Positions 17,668 to 26,791 of a stretch of 46,802 nt of DNA are shown here, piece after piece. Within the stretch, counting starts at the first letter, position 1. Every line of letters starts with the position of its first letter. A program made the position numbers and the translations under genes. The notes under the pieces were generated by a model that searched no databases, was not told the DNA's origin, and saw only the letters and a list, made by a program, of their open reading frames with translations. This stretch comes from Lysobacteraceae bacterium (lineage in GTDB: Bacteria; Pseudomonadota; Gammaproteobacteria; Xanthomonadales; Rhodanobacteraceae): assembly GCA_018970895.1 (NCBI GenBank), contig JAGWVM010000008.1:1-46802 (forward strand), read 5' to 3'.

Positions 17668-18288
17668 ATGAGCGGGGCGCGGGCATATCTCAATCCCTAC
17701 GCGGGGCTGGGCTCGGCGGAGTTTGCCGACCTGATGCGCCGGCTGGGGCCGCCGGGCGACGCGGTGTCCCGCGATGTCGATACGAGCCTGGAACAGATGC
17801 GGCTGGGCTTCGCGGACACGATGGCGGCGTTGCACGCGACGGCGGCGCAGCTTTCCGAGGTCGAGGCCGATCCCGGCCAGACCATGGCGCTGCTGCCGGC
17901 GTGGGAGGCGAGTTTCGGGTTGCCGGACCCGTGCCTTGGGCCGTCGCCGACAATCCAGCAGCGGCGCGGCGCGTTGCTGGCGCGGCTGCTGGCGGAGAGC
18001 GGCGCGGCGCCGACGCCGGCCTATTTCATCGGGATCGCGGCGGCGCTGGGATACACGATCACGATCAGCACGTTCCAGGCATCGCCGTTTGGCCGGCCAT
18101 TCGGTGGCCCGTTCGGCGACGGGCTCGCCTACACCTGGCAGATCAACGGTGCCGCGCTGCATTACCAGGGATTTCAGTTCGGCAGCGCGTTCGGCGAGCC
18201 ATTCGCGGTGTGGGGCACCTCCATCCTGCAGTGCGTGCTGAACCGACTGAAGCCGGCGCACACCGTGCTGCTGTTTCAATACACCTAA
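17668..18288 (+). CDS. Baseplate protein (Mu gp48-like, DUF2313)
   Basis: A 206-residue protein with the DUF2313 signature of an N-terminal RRLGPPGDAVSRD-type segment, a helical half with LSEVEADPGQTMALLPAWEA, then LPDPCLG followed by QQRRGALLARLLAESGAAPT. The C-terminus (FGSAFGEPFAVWGT, then LNRLKPAHTVLLF) is also typical. It closes the Mu-type baseplate cluster and precedes the fibre genes. Confidence 0.9.
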   Translation: MSGARAYLNPYAGLGSAEFADLMRRLGPPGDAVSRDVDTSLEQMRLGFADTMAALHATAAQLSEVEADPGQTMALLPAWEASFGLPDPCLGPSPTIQQRRGALLARLLAESGAAPTPAYFIGIAAALGYTITISTFQASPFGRPFGGPFGDGLAYTWQINGAALHYQGFQFGSAFGEPFAVWGTSILQCVLNRLKPAHTVLLFQYT

Positions 18289-18311
18289 GCAACGACCATG
18301 GGGAAACGATC

Positions 18312-19418
18312 ATGGACCGCCTGATCGCGCCGAACACCGTCAATCTGGCGGGAATGGATCTGCCGCCGGCGTCCGGCACGCCGCAATATGCCACCGATGG
18401 CAATGGCGGTTCGATCGCGCCGACGATCTGGCAGGCGTATCAGTACAACCAGATCCAGGAAGAGCTTATCGCGGCGATCACCAAGCCGAATATCACCCAG
18501 AGCAACGCGAGCACGACGCAGCTCGTGCAGAGCATTCTGCGCATCGCCGCCGGCAACATCGCCACCATCAACGCCAACGGCACGCTCACCGCCGACAATG
18601 CCGGCACCGTGCTCGCCGGGGCGGCGGGCGGCAACGTGGCGGTGACGCTGCCGGCGGCGGCGGCGGCGGGTGTGCTGCCGCTGCGCATCCAGTTCTGCCG
18701 GACGGATACCTCGGCGAACAGTTTCACCATCAACTGCGCCGGCAGCGACAAGATCCTGCCGGGCACGGCAACCAGCATCACGCTGGCGGTGGCGCAGGTG
18801 ATGACGCTGGCGAGCGACGGCGTCGGCAACTGGCGCGTCACGGAGGACAATCTCCGGCTCACGCGCATCATGCTGCTGACCTCCGCCTCCGGCACGTTCA
18901 GCCCGCCGGCGGGCATCGCGGGCGGCATGGTCGGTGTCTATGGCGATGGCGGCGGCGGTGGCGGCGGGTCCGGCGGCGGCGGCGGTGGTGGTGGCTATGC
19001 CGAGGGGTTCGTTCCGTTCACGTATGGAACCGGCATCGCATGGACGGCGGGGCAGGGCGGCGCGCTGGGCATTGTCGGGTCGTCCGGCTATCCTGGCACC
19101 GGCAGCACGTTTGGCAGCCTGGCGGCCACGGGCGGCGGCGGCGGCAGCGACGCGGGCGCGTTTCCCGGCGGCGCTGGCGGCGTGGGCAGCGGCGGCGCCG
19201 TCAACCTCACCGGCGGCCATGGCAACGCCGGCGGCAGCGCTGGCATTCCCAATGGCGGCGACGGCGCCGGGCCCTATGGCGGCAAGGGCGGTGGCGGCGC
19301 GCCCTCCGGCAACGGTGGCACCGCCGGCACCGGCTATGGCGGCGGCGGCGCGGGCGGCATCGGCGGGTCCGTGAACGGCGCCGCGGGTGCTGCCGGGGCC
19401 GTTACGGTGCGGTACTGA
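18312..19418 (+). CDS. Tail fibre with glycine-rich tip
   Basis: A 368-residue fibre. Residues 1-80 form the attachment part (IWQAYQYNQIQEELIAAI), residues 80-200 a beta-rich shaft ending in LASDGVGNWRVTEDN, and the last 160 residues are a glycine-rich tip of repeated GG/GS/GA runs finishing AAGAVTVRY. Such tips fold as polyglycine-II lattices in phage receptor-binding proteins. I chose the ATG at 18312, after gp48. The repeats are a likely hot spot for slippage and tropism change. Confidence 0.8.
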   Translation: MDRLIAPNTVNLAGMDLPPASGTPQYATDGNGGSIAPTIWQAYQYNQIQEELIAAITKPNITQSNASTTQLVQSILRIAAGNIATINANGTLTADNAGTVLAGAAGGNVAVTLPAAAAAGVLPLRIQFCRTDTSANSFTINCAGSDKILPGTATSITLAVAQVMTLASDGVGNWRVTEDNLRLTRIMLLTSASGTFSPPAGIAGGMVGVYGDGGGGGGGSGGGGGGGGYAEGFVPFTYGTGIAWTAGQGGALGIVGSSGYPGTGSTFGSLAATGGGGGSDAGAFPGGAGGVGSGGAVNLTGGHGNAGGSAGIPNGGDGAGPYGGKGGGGAPSGNGGTAGTGYGGGGAGGIGGSVNGAAGAAGAVTVRY

Positions 19419-19419
19419 C

Positions 19420-19815
19420 ATGCCGCTCGTTCAGGGCTTCCTCGGCGTCGGCACGCATCTGACCGACGGCGTGCTGGTCGAGCCGCTGGCGAGCGCGGGC
19501 TACGCGCGCCAGCCGATCACCATCGACACGGCGCTGTCCGGCGCTGGCGGCAACGACGCGCCGATCAATTTCGGGCCATGCACGGCGAGCTGGGGCGCCG
19601 TCGGCTATGCCGGGCTGTTCGATGCCGCGGGCAACCAGGTGGTCGCCGGCGCGCTGGCGGCCGCGGTCACCATCGCGCTGGGCGGCACGACAGTGCTCTC
19701 CATCGCCGGCGGGGCGATCACGTTCCAGCTTGGACCGGCATGGGCGAGCAATCTGTTGCTGTCGCCGACGGGGCAGATTCAATACGGCGTCAACAACGAA
19801 CCTGTAACGACATGA
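19420..19815 (+). CDS. Small fibre-associated structural protein
   Basis: A 131-residue beta-rich protein beginning MPLVQGFLGVGTHLTDG, with TASWGAVGYAGLFDAAGNQV in the middle and no charged helices. Its place between two fibre genes and its composition suggest a fibre or baseplate accessory, perhaps a trimeric tip or cap. I do not recognise a named family. The start follows the previous stop by one base. Confidence 0.6.
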   Translation: MPLVQGFLGVGTHLTDGVLVEPLASAGYARQPITIDTALSGAGGNDAPINFGPCTASWGAVGYAGLFDAAGNQVVAGALAAAVTIALGGTTVLSIAGGAITFQLGPAWASNLLLSPTGQIQYGVNNEPVTT

Positions 19816-22007
19816 CCAGCATCACGGCGCTGCCAGTGGCGACATCCGTGGGGCCCACCGATGAGCTGCTGCTGCTGCGGCAGGGCTCGCCGGATGTCGA
19901 AATGCTGGCGCCGATCTCGCTGCTCGACGCGCGCTATGTGCCGATCGCCGCCGCGGCGGGGGATAATCAGCTTTTCGGCACCAGCGCCAGTGGCGTGCCG
20001 GCGCCGGTGGGTATCGGCACGGGCCTGGCGCTCGGCGGCGGCAACCTGACGGCGACGGCGGCGGACCATTTGGCGCTGCCGCTGATGTCCGTGCCGGATC
20101 CGAACGCGACGATCGTCGCGAACTCCGCTGGCGCCGCGATGCGGATGCCGCTGCCGTTCATCGCGCCGTCCTCGCAGGACATTCCCTATCTCGATAGTTT
20201 CGGCTCGCCGTCCGGCAGCGACTGGACGGTGCCGTTGAACGCGGCGCTGGCATCGGGCGCGCCGTTCCGGCTGCGACCGGCCACGTATCTGGCCGAGGGC
20301 GATCTCACCACCGGTGCCGCCGCGGTGCTGAGCATGTTCGGCACGCCGGGCGTTTCGATGATCAAGCGGCCCACGCCGAACGCGAGCAGTGCTGGTTATT
20401 GCAAAATCAACACGACCGTCGCGGACATCCATGGCGTGATCTTCGACATGGGCGGCCTCGTGGGATCCTCGCCGAACTGGGGCGTCTATGTCACCACCGC
20501 GTGCCAGCAGTTCCGTGCGGAACGATGCGCGTTTCAGAACCACACCGACCCGACGCTGGGATCGTGCCTCACGATCTACGGCGAGACCACCGAGGACGAG
20601 GAGCAGCGCGTGCTGCTGATGGAGTGCATCGCCACCGGTGCGCACATCAACGGCGTGCTGCTGACGCAGGTGCGCAATGTGCTGATCTGGGGCGGGGAGT
20701 ATTACGCCAACGGATCGAACGGGATCGAGGTGGAGCTGTTCAGCACGGACAGCATGAGCGTGCCGGCCGGCAAGGTGACGGTGGGGCGCGCGCGCGCGCA
20801 TGATAACGGAACCGGAATCATCATCGGCGACGCGAACATCAATCACGCGCCGGGATCGAACCCGTCGGTGGTCTATGCCATCACGAATCCCGATGTGCTG
20901 GATGCCACCGTGGTGGGCTGCGATGTGTGGAACAACACCGGGTATGGCATCTACGTGGCCGCACAGCGCGGCCGCGTGCTGGACAATACCTGCCTCAACA
21001 ACGGCGGCGGCGCCAGCAGCGGGCTTGCCGGCATCCTGGGTTTCGCGCAGGACATCGCGATCCGCGGCAACAACGTTGTGGGCACCAGCACGTTCGGCGT
21101 GGATTGCGGCCAGGCGATTCGCGCGGACATCTCTCACAATCTGTTCGATGGCGTACGCACCGCGATGAACCTGGGCGGCAATATCCAGCTATCTGGCTCT
21201 GGAAACCGGTGCGTCCGCAATCAGAATATCCTCAGCGTATCGAACGTGGAATGTTCATCGACGGCGTTCGATCTCGCGTTTCCGCAGACGACGGGGCCAT
21301 GGCGCCTGTGCGACACGACGGCGGACATCTCGGCGGCGACCGGCGAGGTGATCCTGGTGCGCGATGGCGCGTCGATCGAGCTCGACGGCCTCGACATCAG
21401 CAGCTCCGGCACATTGACGGCGACGAGCCAGTTGATCCTGGCCCTCGGCCCGCTGCGCCTGTCGCGCGTGCGGTTCAACGGCAGCGGGCGCGTGACGCTG
21501 ACCTCCGGCATGATCGCCGCCGGCGTGCTGACGCTGCCGGACCATGTGCTGGAGGGCGTGCTGCCAGCGGGCACGGGCGCCATCACGTCCGTGGTGCTGC
21601 AAACCGCGTCGCAGGTGGGCAGCGGTGTCGCGTGGTGGACGATCACGGCGAACGGCGGCGGCCTCACGGCCGAGCCCACGGTCACGATCAGCACGGATGG
21701 GACGGGCGTGGGCACGCCGGTACCACTCACGTGGGATGGCGAGGTGGTGGGGCTGTCGTCGGTCAACCTGCCTTACGGCACCGGTGCGACGCACGCCACC
21801 GCGACGGTCGCCCCGAGCAATGGCGTGGGCACCGGTGGGGCGGCCACGGGGCAGATCGGCATTCCCCTGAATGTTGGCGCACCGGAACGAAGGGTGCGGC
21901 TGATCTATCCCGCCGGGGCTTCCGTGCTGGGCATCGGCAATGCTGGCGGCGGCGTGGTCGATATCGCCGAGGTCAACGGCGCGTGGATGGTGACGGGGCA
22001 TAGCTGA
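19812..22007 (+). CDS. Tailspike-like protein with parallel beta-helix
   Basis: A 731-residue protein. The N-terminal 60 residues (DELLLLRQGSPDVEMLAPIS) resemble virion-attachment domains. Residues 150-480 show the rung-like repeat of pectate-lyase-fold spikes: VADIHGVIFDMGG, LLMECIATGAHINGVLL, ARAHDNGTGIIIGDANI, VVGCDVWNNTGYGIYVAA, IAIRGNNVVG, ISHNLFDGV. The C-terminal 200 residues are Thr/Gly-rich beta. It likely binds or degrades a surface polysaccharide. No catalytic residues can be assigned by eye. Confidence 0.78.
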   Translation: MTSITALPVATSVGPTDELLLLRQGSPDVEMLAPISLLDARYVPIAAAAGDNQLFGTSASGVPAPVGIGTGLALGGGNLTATAADHLALPLMSVPDPNATIVANSAGAAMRMPLPFIAPSSQDIPYLDSFGSPSGSDWTVPLNAALASGAPFRLRPATYLAEGDLTTGAAAVLSMFGTPGVSMIKRPTPNASSAGYCKINTTVADIHGVIFDMGGLVGSSPNWGVYVTTACQQFRAERCAFQNHTDPTLGSCLTIYGETTEDEEQRVLLMECIATGAHINGVLLTQVRNVLIWGGEYYANGSNGIEVELFSTDSMSVPAGKVTVGRARAHDNGTGIIIGDANINHAPGSNPSVVYAITNPDVLDATVVGCDVWNNTGYGIYVAAQRGRVLDNTCLNNGGGASSGLAGILGFAQDIAIRGNNVVGTSTFGVDCGQAIRADISHNLFDGVRTAMNLGGNIQLSGSGNRCVRNQNILSVSNVECSSTAFDLAFPQTTGPWRLCDTTADISAATGEVILVRDGASIELDGLDISSSGTLTATSQLILALGPLRLSRVRFNGSGRVTLTSGMIAAGVLTLPDHVLEGVLPAGTGAITSVVLQTASQVGSGVAWWTITANGGGLTAEPTVTISTDGTGVGTPVPLTWDGEVVGLSSVNLPYGTGATHATATVAPSNGVGTGGAATGQIGIPLNVGAPERRVRLIYPAGASVLGIGNAGGGVVDIAEVNGAWMVTGHS

Positions 22008-24739
22008 TGAGCGGCACGCTGACGGGACCGGGAACGTTTGTCGGCGCGGCGACAGCGTGGCGGCCGTCCGCCGCGCGGACCATCGCCATCGGCTTCGCGC
22101 CGCCGCCTGGCGTGCGCACGCGGCCGCCCGCGCCGCTGCCGCTGGTATGGCCGAACAAGGATCCTGGCGAGACGCTGGATTTCTCGCTGGACTGCACGGC
22201 ATGGCTGGACGATGTCGATGACGTGATCGTTTCCGCCACGGCCGGCGTCGGCGCACCATACGATCTGGTGGCGCAACGAACGGTGGTGGTGGGGCCGCTG
22301 GTGGTGGTGTGGCTCGCCGGCGGCACGTCCACGCAGGTTTATGCGGTGACGGTCGATGTGCACACCGCCGGCGGCCGCACGCTGCAGCGCGAGGCGTGGA
22401 TCACCGTCCTGCCGAACTCGCTGTTGCAGACGGGCACGATCACGATCGCGAGCGGACCCGCCGGCCCTGTGGGGCCCGCCGGGCCGCAGGGCGCGCAAGG
22501 CCCGCAGGGGCCGGCCGGCACCGGTGGCAGCGGTAGCGAAACGATCGTGGCGAGCGGGCTGCTGACGGCGAATGGGACGCTGGACGGAACGATCGTCGGG
22601 AACGGAACGATCGGGCTCGCCGCACCGGCGGCGGGCGTGGTGTGGAGCACCGGCACGACGTTCGAGCCGGCGGTGCTGGGCACCGGGCTCGCGGCGGTGG
22701 GTAACACGCTGGACGTGACGCTGGCGGCCGGGGCCGGAATTACCGTCTCGGGCGACACGATCGCTAACGCCGGCGTGGTGAGTGTCGCGGGGCGCACCGG
22801 CGCGGTGACGCTGGGCTCGGCCGACGTGTCCGGGCTGGGCACGATGGCGAGCCAGAACGCGAATGCTGTCGCGATCACCGGCGGCAGCGTGAATGTGCCG
22901 ACGCTGGAACTCTCTGGCGTGTCGGCGATCACGACGGCGGCGATCCCGGCCAGCGATACGTTGCATCTGCTCGGCGCGTCCGGCACGGCGGGCCTCGCGG
23001 ATGCGGTGGCGGTCGCGAACGGCGTGCAGCTCGCGGGTGGCACCGTGGGCCTGGCACCGATGGGCTGGCCGGCGCTGCTGGGCAACTTCGGGACCACGTT
23101 CGAGCTGCCGGGGGCTATCTATCCCTCCGGCAACTTCACCAACACCGGAACGGTGCTGGACCTGGCCGCGAGCGGCAATATCGGCTCCGGCGCGGTCTCG
23201 AACGGGCATGTCGGCTGGGCGACGGGCGGCGGCACGGCGGAGCTGACCGCGACGAATGCCACGGGGCAGGTGGCGGTGACGCCGGGTGGCGTCACGCTGC
23301 CGTCCGGCAGCGGCATCACCAACGGTGGCGCGCTGAATCTGATCGGGGGTGGTCTCTCCGGCAAAATCACGATCCAGCCGCAGGATGGCGGCACAATTGC
23401 AGCCAACGACGCGAGCTTCCCGGCGGGCGCGGCGGGCCAGATCATGCTCGCGACGGGCACGGCTTGGAATCAGGCGGTGGCGAGCATCGGTTCTGGCCTG
23501 TCGCTCGATGCGTCGAACACGCTGCACGCCACGGGGCTGGGCGGCACGGTGACGCAGGTGGTCGCGGGCACGGGGCTCGCGGGCGGAACGATTACCGGCG
23601 CGGGGACGATTTCGCTCGGCACGATCGCGGCGGACACGGTGCTGGCGAACACGACGGGCGCCGGCGCGGTTCCGGTGGGGGTGGGCGCGTCCGCGGTGCT
23701 GGACCTCGTGGGCGCGACGCAGGGCGACGTGCTGTATCGGGGCGCGACGGGCTGGGCGGCGCTGGGGCCGGGCACGGCCGGGCAGGTGTTTCAGACGGCC
23801 GGCGCCTCGGCGAATCCCGCCTGGGCGAATGTGAGCAAGCCGACAGCGACCGTGTTCAACTCGTCCGGGAGCTGGACACCAAAGAGCACCAGCACGTTCT
23901 TTTACATCACGATTTCCGGCGGCGGGGGCGGCGGCGGCGGGGGTGCCTCGGCGACAACGGCACAGACGGCGACGGGCGGCGGCGGTGGCGGTGGAGGCGC
24001 ATTCCTGACGGTCGGCGCGATCGCCACATCGGCGATCAGCGGAGCATTGACCATCACCGTGGGTGCCAATGGCACAGGGGGTGCCGCAGGCAGCGCGGGG
24101 ACGGCGGGCGGCAGCTCCTACGTGACGGGAACGGGCTTCAACACACTCTTTGCCGGCGGTGGCGGCGGGGGCGGTGGTGGTCAGATCGGCGCTGGATGCG
24201 CTGGCGGCGGCGGCGGCGGTGCGTGGGAAAATGCCTGCAACGGCACGAACGGTAGCGGGACGACGGGCGGATCGCCGGGCACTGGGAATAATGTTGGGTT
24301 CGGGGGCAGCGCCGCGTCGTCGAATAATATCGTGAGCGGCTTCGGCGGTAGCGGCGGCAGCGGCAGCGTTGGCGGGGGAGGCAGCGCCGGGCAACCGCAG
24401 ACATCGGGGCTGGTTCTGACCGGCGGGGCGTCGGGTGGCTGTTCCGGCGTCGGTGTGGTCTCCAACGTCGCTGGCAGCAACACGAACAATTATGCCGGCG
24501 CCACGGCTTCGGCGGCGAATGTGACGGTCGGCAACGGGCTGGCGGGGCTCACAGGCTACGGCAGCGGCGGGACCGGTGGAACTGGAGGGGCGTCGGGCAT
24601 CTCCAACGCCGCCGGCGGGACGGGCGGTGTGGGTGGTGGCCCTGGTGGCGGCGGTGGCGGTGGAGGCGCTTCGGCGGGCGGGACGGGCGGGACGGGCGGC
24701 AATGGGGCAACGGGACAGGTGATCATTTATGAATGGTAG
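22007..24739 (+). CDS. Long tail fibre with collagen-like and glycine-rich regions
   Basis: A 910-residue fibre. The N-terminal 140 residues contain DPGETLDFSLDCTAWLDDVD and look like a baseplate-binding domain. Seven G-X-Y triplets (residues 150-170) form a collagen-like trimeric stalk. The shaft (residues 180-620) is Thr/Gly/Ala beta repeats such as VVAGTGLAGGTITGAGTISL. The last 280 residues are another glycine-rich tip, entered through a NSSGSWTPKSTSTF segment. Start is joined to the tailspike stop. Confidence 0.8.
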   Translation: MSGTLTGPGTFVGAATAWRPSAARTIAIGFAPPPGVRTRPPAPLPLVWPNKDPGETLDFSLDCTAWLDDVDDVIVSATAGVGAPYDLVAQRTVVVGPLVVVWLAGGTSTQVYAVTVDVHTAGGRTLQREAWITVLPNSLLQTGTITIASGPAGPVGPAGPQGAQGPQGPAGTGGSGSETIVASGLLTANGTLDGTIVGNGTIGLAAPAAGVVWSTGTTFEPAVLGTGLAAVGNTLDVTLAAGAGITVSGDTIANAGVVSVAGRTGAVTLGSADVSGLGTMASQNANAVAITGGSVNVPTLELSGVSAITTAAIPASDTLHLLGASGTAGLADAVAVANGVQLAGGTVGLAPMGWPALLGNFGTTFELPGAIYPSGNFTNTGTVLDLAASGNIGSGAVSNGHVGWATGGGTAELTATNATGQVAVTPGGVTLPSGSGITNGGALNLIGGGLSGKITIQPQDGGTIAANDASFPAGAAGQIMLATGTAWNQAVASIGSGLSLDASNTLHATGLGGTVTQVVAGTGLAGGTITGAGTISLGTIAADTVLANTTGAGAVPVGVGASAVLDLVGATQGDVLYRGATGWAALGPGTAGQVFQTAGASANPAWANVSKPTATVFNSSGSWTPKSTSTFFYITISGGGGGGGGGASATTAQTATGGGGGGGGAFLTVGAIATSAISGALTITVGANGTGGAAGSAGTAGGSSYVTGTGFNTLFAGGGGGGGGGQIGAGCAGGGGGGAWENACNGTNGSGTTGGSPGTGNNVGFGGSAASSNNIVSGFGGSGGSGSVGGGGSAGQPQTSGLVLTGGASGGCSGVGVVSNVAGSNTNNYAGATASAANVTVGNGLAGLTGYGSGGTGGTGGASGISNAAGGTGGVGGGPGGGGGGGGASAGGTGGTGGNGATGQVIIYEW

Positions 24740-24953
24740 CGGGGTGGCCGGTGTGGCGTTCGAGCGCGTCGAGATTGGCGGTGGCCAACGATACGCCGTG
24801 GTCGACGATACCGGCGTGGTGATCAACGTCGTGCTTTGGGACGGCGTGCAGGCGTGGCAGCCCGGCACGCACCGGCGGCCGGATGGGACCATGAGCGCGC
24901 TGCGCGCGGTGCGGCACGACACGGCGGAGATCGGCGGGACGATTGCCGCGTGA
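24729..24953 (+). CDS. Small fibre-downstream protein
   Basis: A 74-residue protein with RYAVVDDTGVVINVVLWDG, a short beta pattern common in small proteins encoded right after tail-fibre genes, where some act as fibre chaperones or caps. The function here is not known. It overlaps the fibre gene by 11 bases in another frame. Confidence 0.65.
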   Translation: MNGSGVAGVAFERVEIGGGQRYAVVDDTGVVINVVLWDGVQAWQPGTHRRPDGTMSALRAVRHDTAEIGGTIAA

Positions 24954-24993
24954 TGACCTCTGATGATTTTCGTAACGGCACGGAGGCGAAACG

Positions 24994-25263
24994 ATGAGCG
25001 ATGGACCGGCGCACGGCGACAACCGGCAGGTGATGCGGCTATGGCTCGACGGCGCGATCATCGCGGCGATCATCGGGCAGATCGCGCTGGCGCTGTTCTG
25101 GGCGGGCGGCATCAACGCGCAGGTCGCCGAGGTTCGCGCGCGGCTGGCCGGCGTCGAGGCGACGCAGGCGAACCGCACGACGGCGTTGTCGGATATCGCG
25201 GTGCGGCTTGGGCGCATCGATCAGAAGCTCACGGATATCGGGCAGAAGGTAGGATCACCATGA
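24994..25263 (+). CDS. Small membrane protein with coiled coil (lysis cassette)
   Basis: An 89-residue protein with one predicted membrane segment (AIIAAIIGQIALALFWAGGI, residues 21-40) followed by a charged helix (AEVRARLAGVEATQ, then LGRIDQKLTDIGQKV). A GGAGG lies 11-15 bases before the ATG. It overlaps the endolysin start by 4 bases, so it is probably part of the lysis cassette, as a holin-type or regulatory membrane protein. Confidence 0.65.
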   Translation: MSDGPAHGDNRQVMRLWLDGAIIAAIIGQIALALFWAGGINAQVAEVRARLAGVEATQANRTTALSDIAVRLGRIDQKLTDIGQKVGSP

Positions 25264-25772
25264 GCGCGAGGAACTGGCTTCCGTGCATCGATTTCACGCT
25301 GGCGTCTGAGGGCGGGCTGACCAATGACGCGGGCGATCCTGGAGGGCTGACCAATTTCGGGATCTCGCAGCGGGCGTATCCCGACCTCGATATCGCCCGC
25401 CTCAATCAGAACGATGCCGAGACGATCTACCGGCGCGACTACTGGAACAAGGTGGCGGGCGACGCGCTGCCGGCGGGCATCGACCTGATGGTGTTCGACA
25501 TGGCGGTGAACGCGGGGATCGGGCGCTCGGCCGAGATATTCCAGCGCTGCCTCGGCGTGGATGCGGACGGGGTGATCGGGCCGGCGACGCTGGCGGCGGT
25601 GCAATGCGCGGCGCCGGGCCCGCTGATCACCGCGATCGGCGCGGCGCAGCTCGCGTTCTACCAGGCGCTGCCGGGATGGGTGGAGTTCGGGCGCGGATGG
25701 GCGGCGCGGGTGGCGCGGCGCGTGGACGCGGCGACGGGGATGCTGACGGCAACAACAGGAGCTTCGACATGA
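25260..25772 (+). CDS. Endolysin, glycoside hydrolase family 108 type
   Basis: A 170-residue muramidase. The GH108 motif is at residues 14-36 with the expected catalytic glutamate E17 in LASEGGLTND, followed by DPGGLTNFGIS. The second half (FDMAVNAGIG, then LGVDADGVIGPATLAAV) fits the peptidoglycan-binding domain that accompanies this family. There is no signal peptide, so it should need a holin. Start ATG at 25260 is shared with the previous stop. Confidence 0.92.
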   Translation: MSARNWLPCIDFTLASEGGLTNDAGDPGGLTNFGISQRAYPDLDIARLNQNDAETIYRRDYWNKVAGDALPAGIDLMVFDMAVNAGIGRSAEIFQRCLGVDADGVIGPATLAAVQCAAPGPLITAIGAAQLAFYQALPGWVEFGRGWAARVARRVDAATGMLTATTGAST

Positions 25773-25966
25773 GCGGAACGATCAAGGCGGCGGACCTCAC
25801 GGTGAAGCAGGCGCAGGCGGAAGCCTCGGCCGCGGCTGGGCTGGCGACGGCGGCAGCCGTGAAGGATGAGCAGGTGGCGCAGGGGTTCCTGCGGCGCAAC
25901 GTGTGGGCGGTGCTGGGCATCGCCGTGGTGCTGGCGGTGATCGCCGCTGCGGCGGTGCTGCGGTGA
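25769..25966 (+). CDS. Small C-terminally anchored membrane protein
   Basis: A 65-residue protein with an alanine-rich helix (residues 8-40) and a C-terminal membrane segment (VWAVLGIAVVLAVIAAAAVL). It sits between endolysin and the two-TM protein with overlapping start and stop, so it likely works in lysis; class-III holin or antiholin is possible. No family recognised. Confidence 0.6.
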   Translation: MSGTIKAADLTVKQAQAEASAAAGLATAAAVKDEQVAQGFLRRNVWAVLGIAVVLAVIAAAAVLR

Positions 25967-26142
25967 GCGCGCGCGAGGGCGTGCTGGCGCTGTTCCACCG
26001 GCACCGCGAGCGCGTGGCGGAGATGACGCGGCAGCAATACCCGGCGGCCGGGATCGCGGCGGCGCTCGACATCGAGCCGCATGCGGTGCGGGAAATCCAG
26101 GCGATGATGGGCGTCGCCGACCATCAGGCGGCCGCGCGGTGA
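25963..26142 (+). CDS. Small hypothetical protein
   Basis: 59 residues from a GTG that overlaps the previous stop. It contains a basic helix (REGVLALFHRHRERVAEMTR) and a segment like a short HTH (AGIAAALDIEPHAVREIQAM). No membrane segment is seen. It is held in the lysis operon by overlaps on both sides. Function unknown. Confidence 0.55.
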   Translation: MSAREGVLALFHRHRERVAEMTRQQYPAAGIAAALDIEPHAVREIQAMMGVADHQAAAR

Positions 26143-26387
26143 AGAAGCTGCTGGTCGATTGCCTGACCGGGAAGGACGGCACCACCTTTGACATGGGCCG
26201 GTTGCTCTGGGCCTGGGGGGTGATCAGCTTCACCGGGCTCGCGGGATACAGCGTCGTGTATCTGCACGCGGCGTTCGATGCGGTGGGCTACGGCACCGGG
26301 TTCGCCGGCGTGCTGGCGGCCGGTGGCGCGGCGCTGGGCTTCAAGGCGAAGACCGAGCCGGACCCGCCGGCGGGGGGCGCATCGTGA
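26139..26387 (+). CDS. Two-TM membrane protein, candidate holin
   Basis: An 82-residue protein starting with GTG. Residues 1-17 are polar (LTGKDGTTFD), then two hydrophobic segments follow (RLLWAWGVISFTGLAGYSVV and GFAGVLAAGGAALGF), ending in a short polar tail (KAKTEPDPPAGG). Proteins with this layout sit next to endolysins in many alphaproteobacterial phages and are the best holin candidate here, since the other small membrane proteins have one segment. Confidence 0.65.
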   Translation: MKKLLVDCLTGKDGTTFDMGRLLWAWGVISFTGLAGYSVVYLHAAFDAVGYGTGFAGVLAAGGAALGFKAKTEPDPPAGGAS

Positions 26388-26407
26388 ACCGCAGTGGAGG
26401 ATGAGCC

Positions 26408-26791
26408 TTGAGCGGACCGCGTTCGATCCCCTGCTTTTTTGTCGAGGCGCGCGGAGACGGTACCTTTTTTCGCGACGGGAAGAAGGTCGTTTTCGAAGAA
26501 CTGGGGCCTGGCGCGATGTATTTCGCTGATTGGTATCAGCGGAAGGGACCAGACGGCCATCACCTCATTGTCATCACGCCAGGGGGGCCGTGGCACGTTG
26601 ACGGCCGCGCCAATAATTGCACCCGGCCCCAAGATTACGTGCATCATTGCTGGGTTCGGCACGGCGAGCCACCGAATATCACCGTCGATAAGGATGGTGA
26701 CACCTGCGGCTGCGGCTGTTCGATCGGCCAAGGCCCTGGATTCCGTGATTATCACGGATTTCTACGCAACGGCACATTGGAGGCGGTCTGA
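26408..26791 (+). CDS. Conserved phage protein, function unknown
   Basis: A 127-residue soluble protein with a likely beta fold: IPCFFVEARGDGTFF, GAMYFADWYQRKGPDGHHLI, then a His/Cys-rich second half (YVHHCWVRHG, DTCGCGCSIG) that could hold a metal. The start is TTG at 26408 with a GGAGG upstream; an ATG at 26401 is out of frame. It sits inside the lysis cassette. I do not recognise the family. Confidence 0.6.
   Translation: MSGPRSIPCFFVEARGDGTFFRDGKKVVFEELGPGAMYFADWYQRKGPDGHHLIVITPGGPWHVDGRANNCTRPQDYVHHCWVRHGEPPNITVDKDGDTCGCGCSIGQGPGFRDYHGFLRNGTLEAV

Noticed and set aside
18955..19415. Glycine-rich DNA repeats as a mobile or regulatory repeat
   Set aside because: The repeats keep codon phase and encode the fibre tip; low-complexity coding explains them.
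22446..22520. Short tandem repeats as a CRISPR array
   Set aside because: They are collagen-like G-X-Y codons in a fibre gene, with no spacers.
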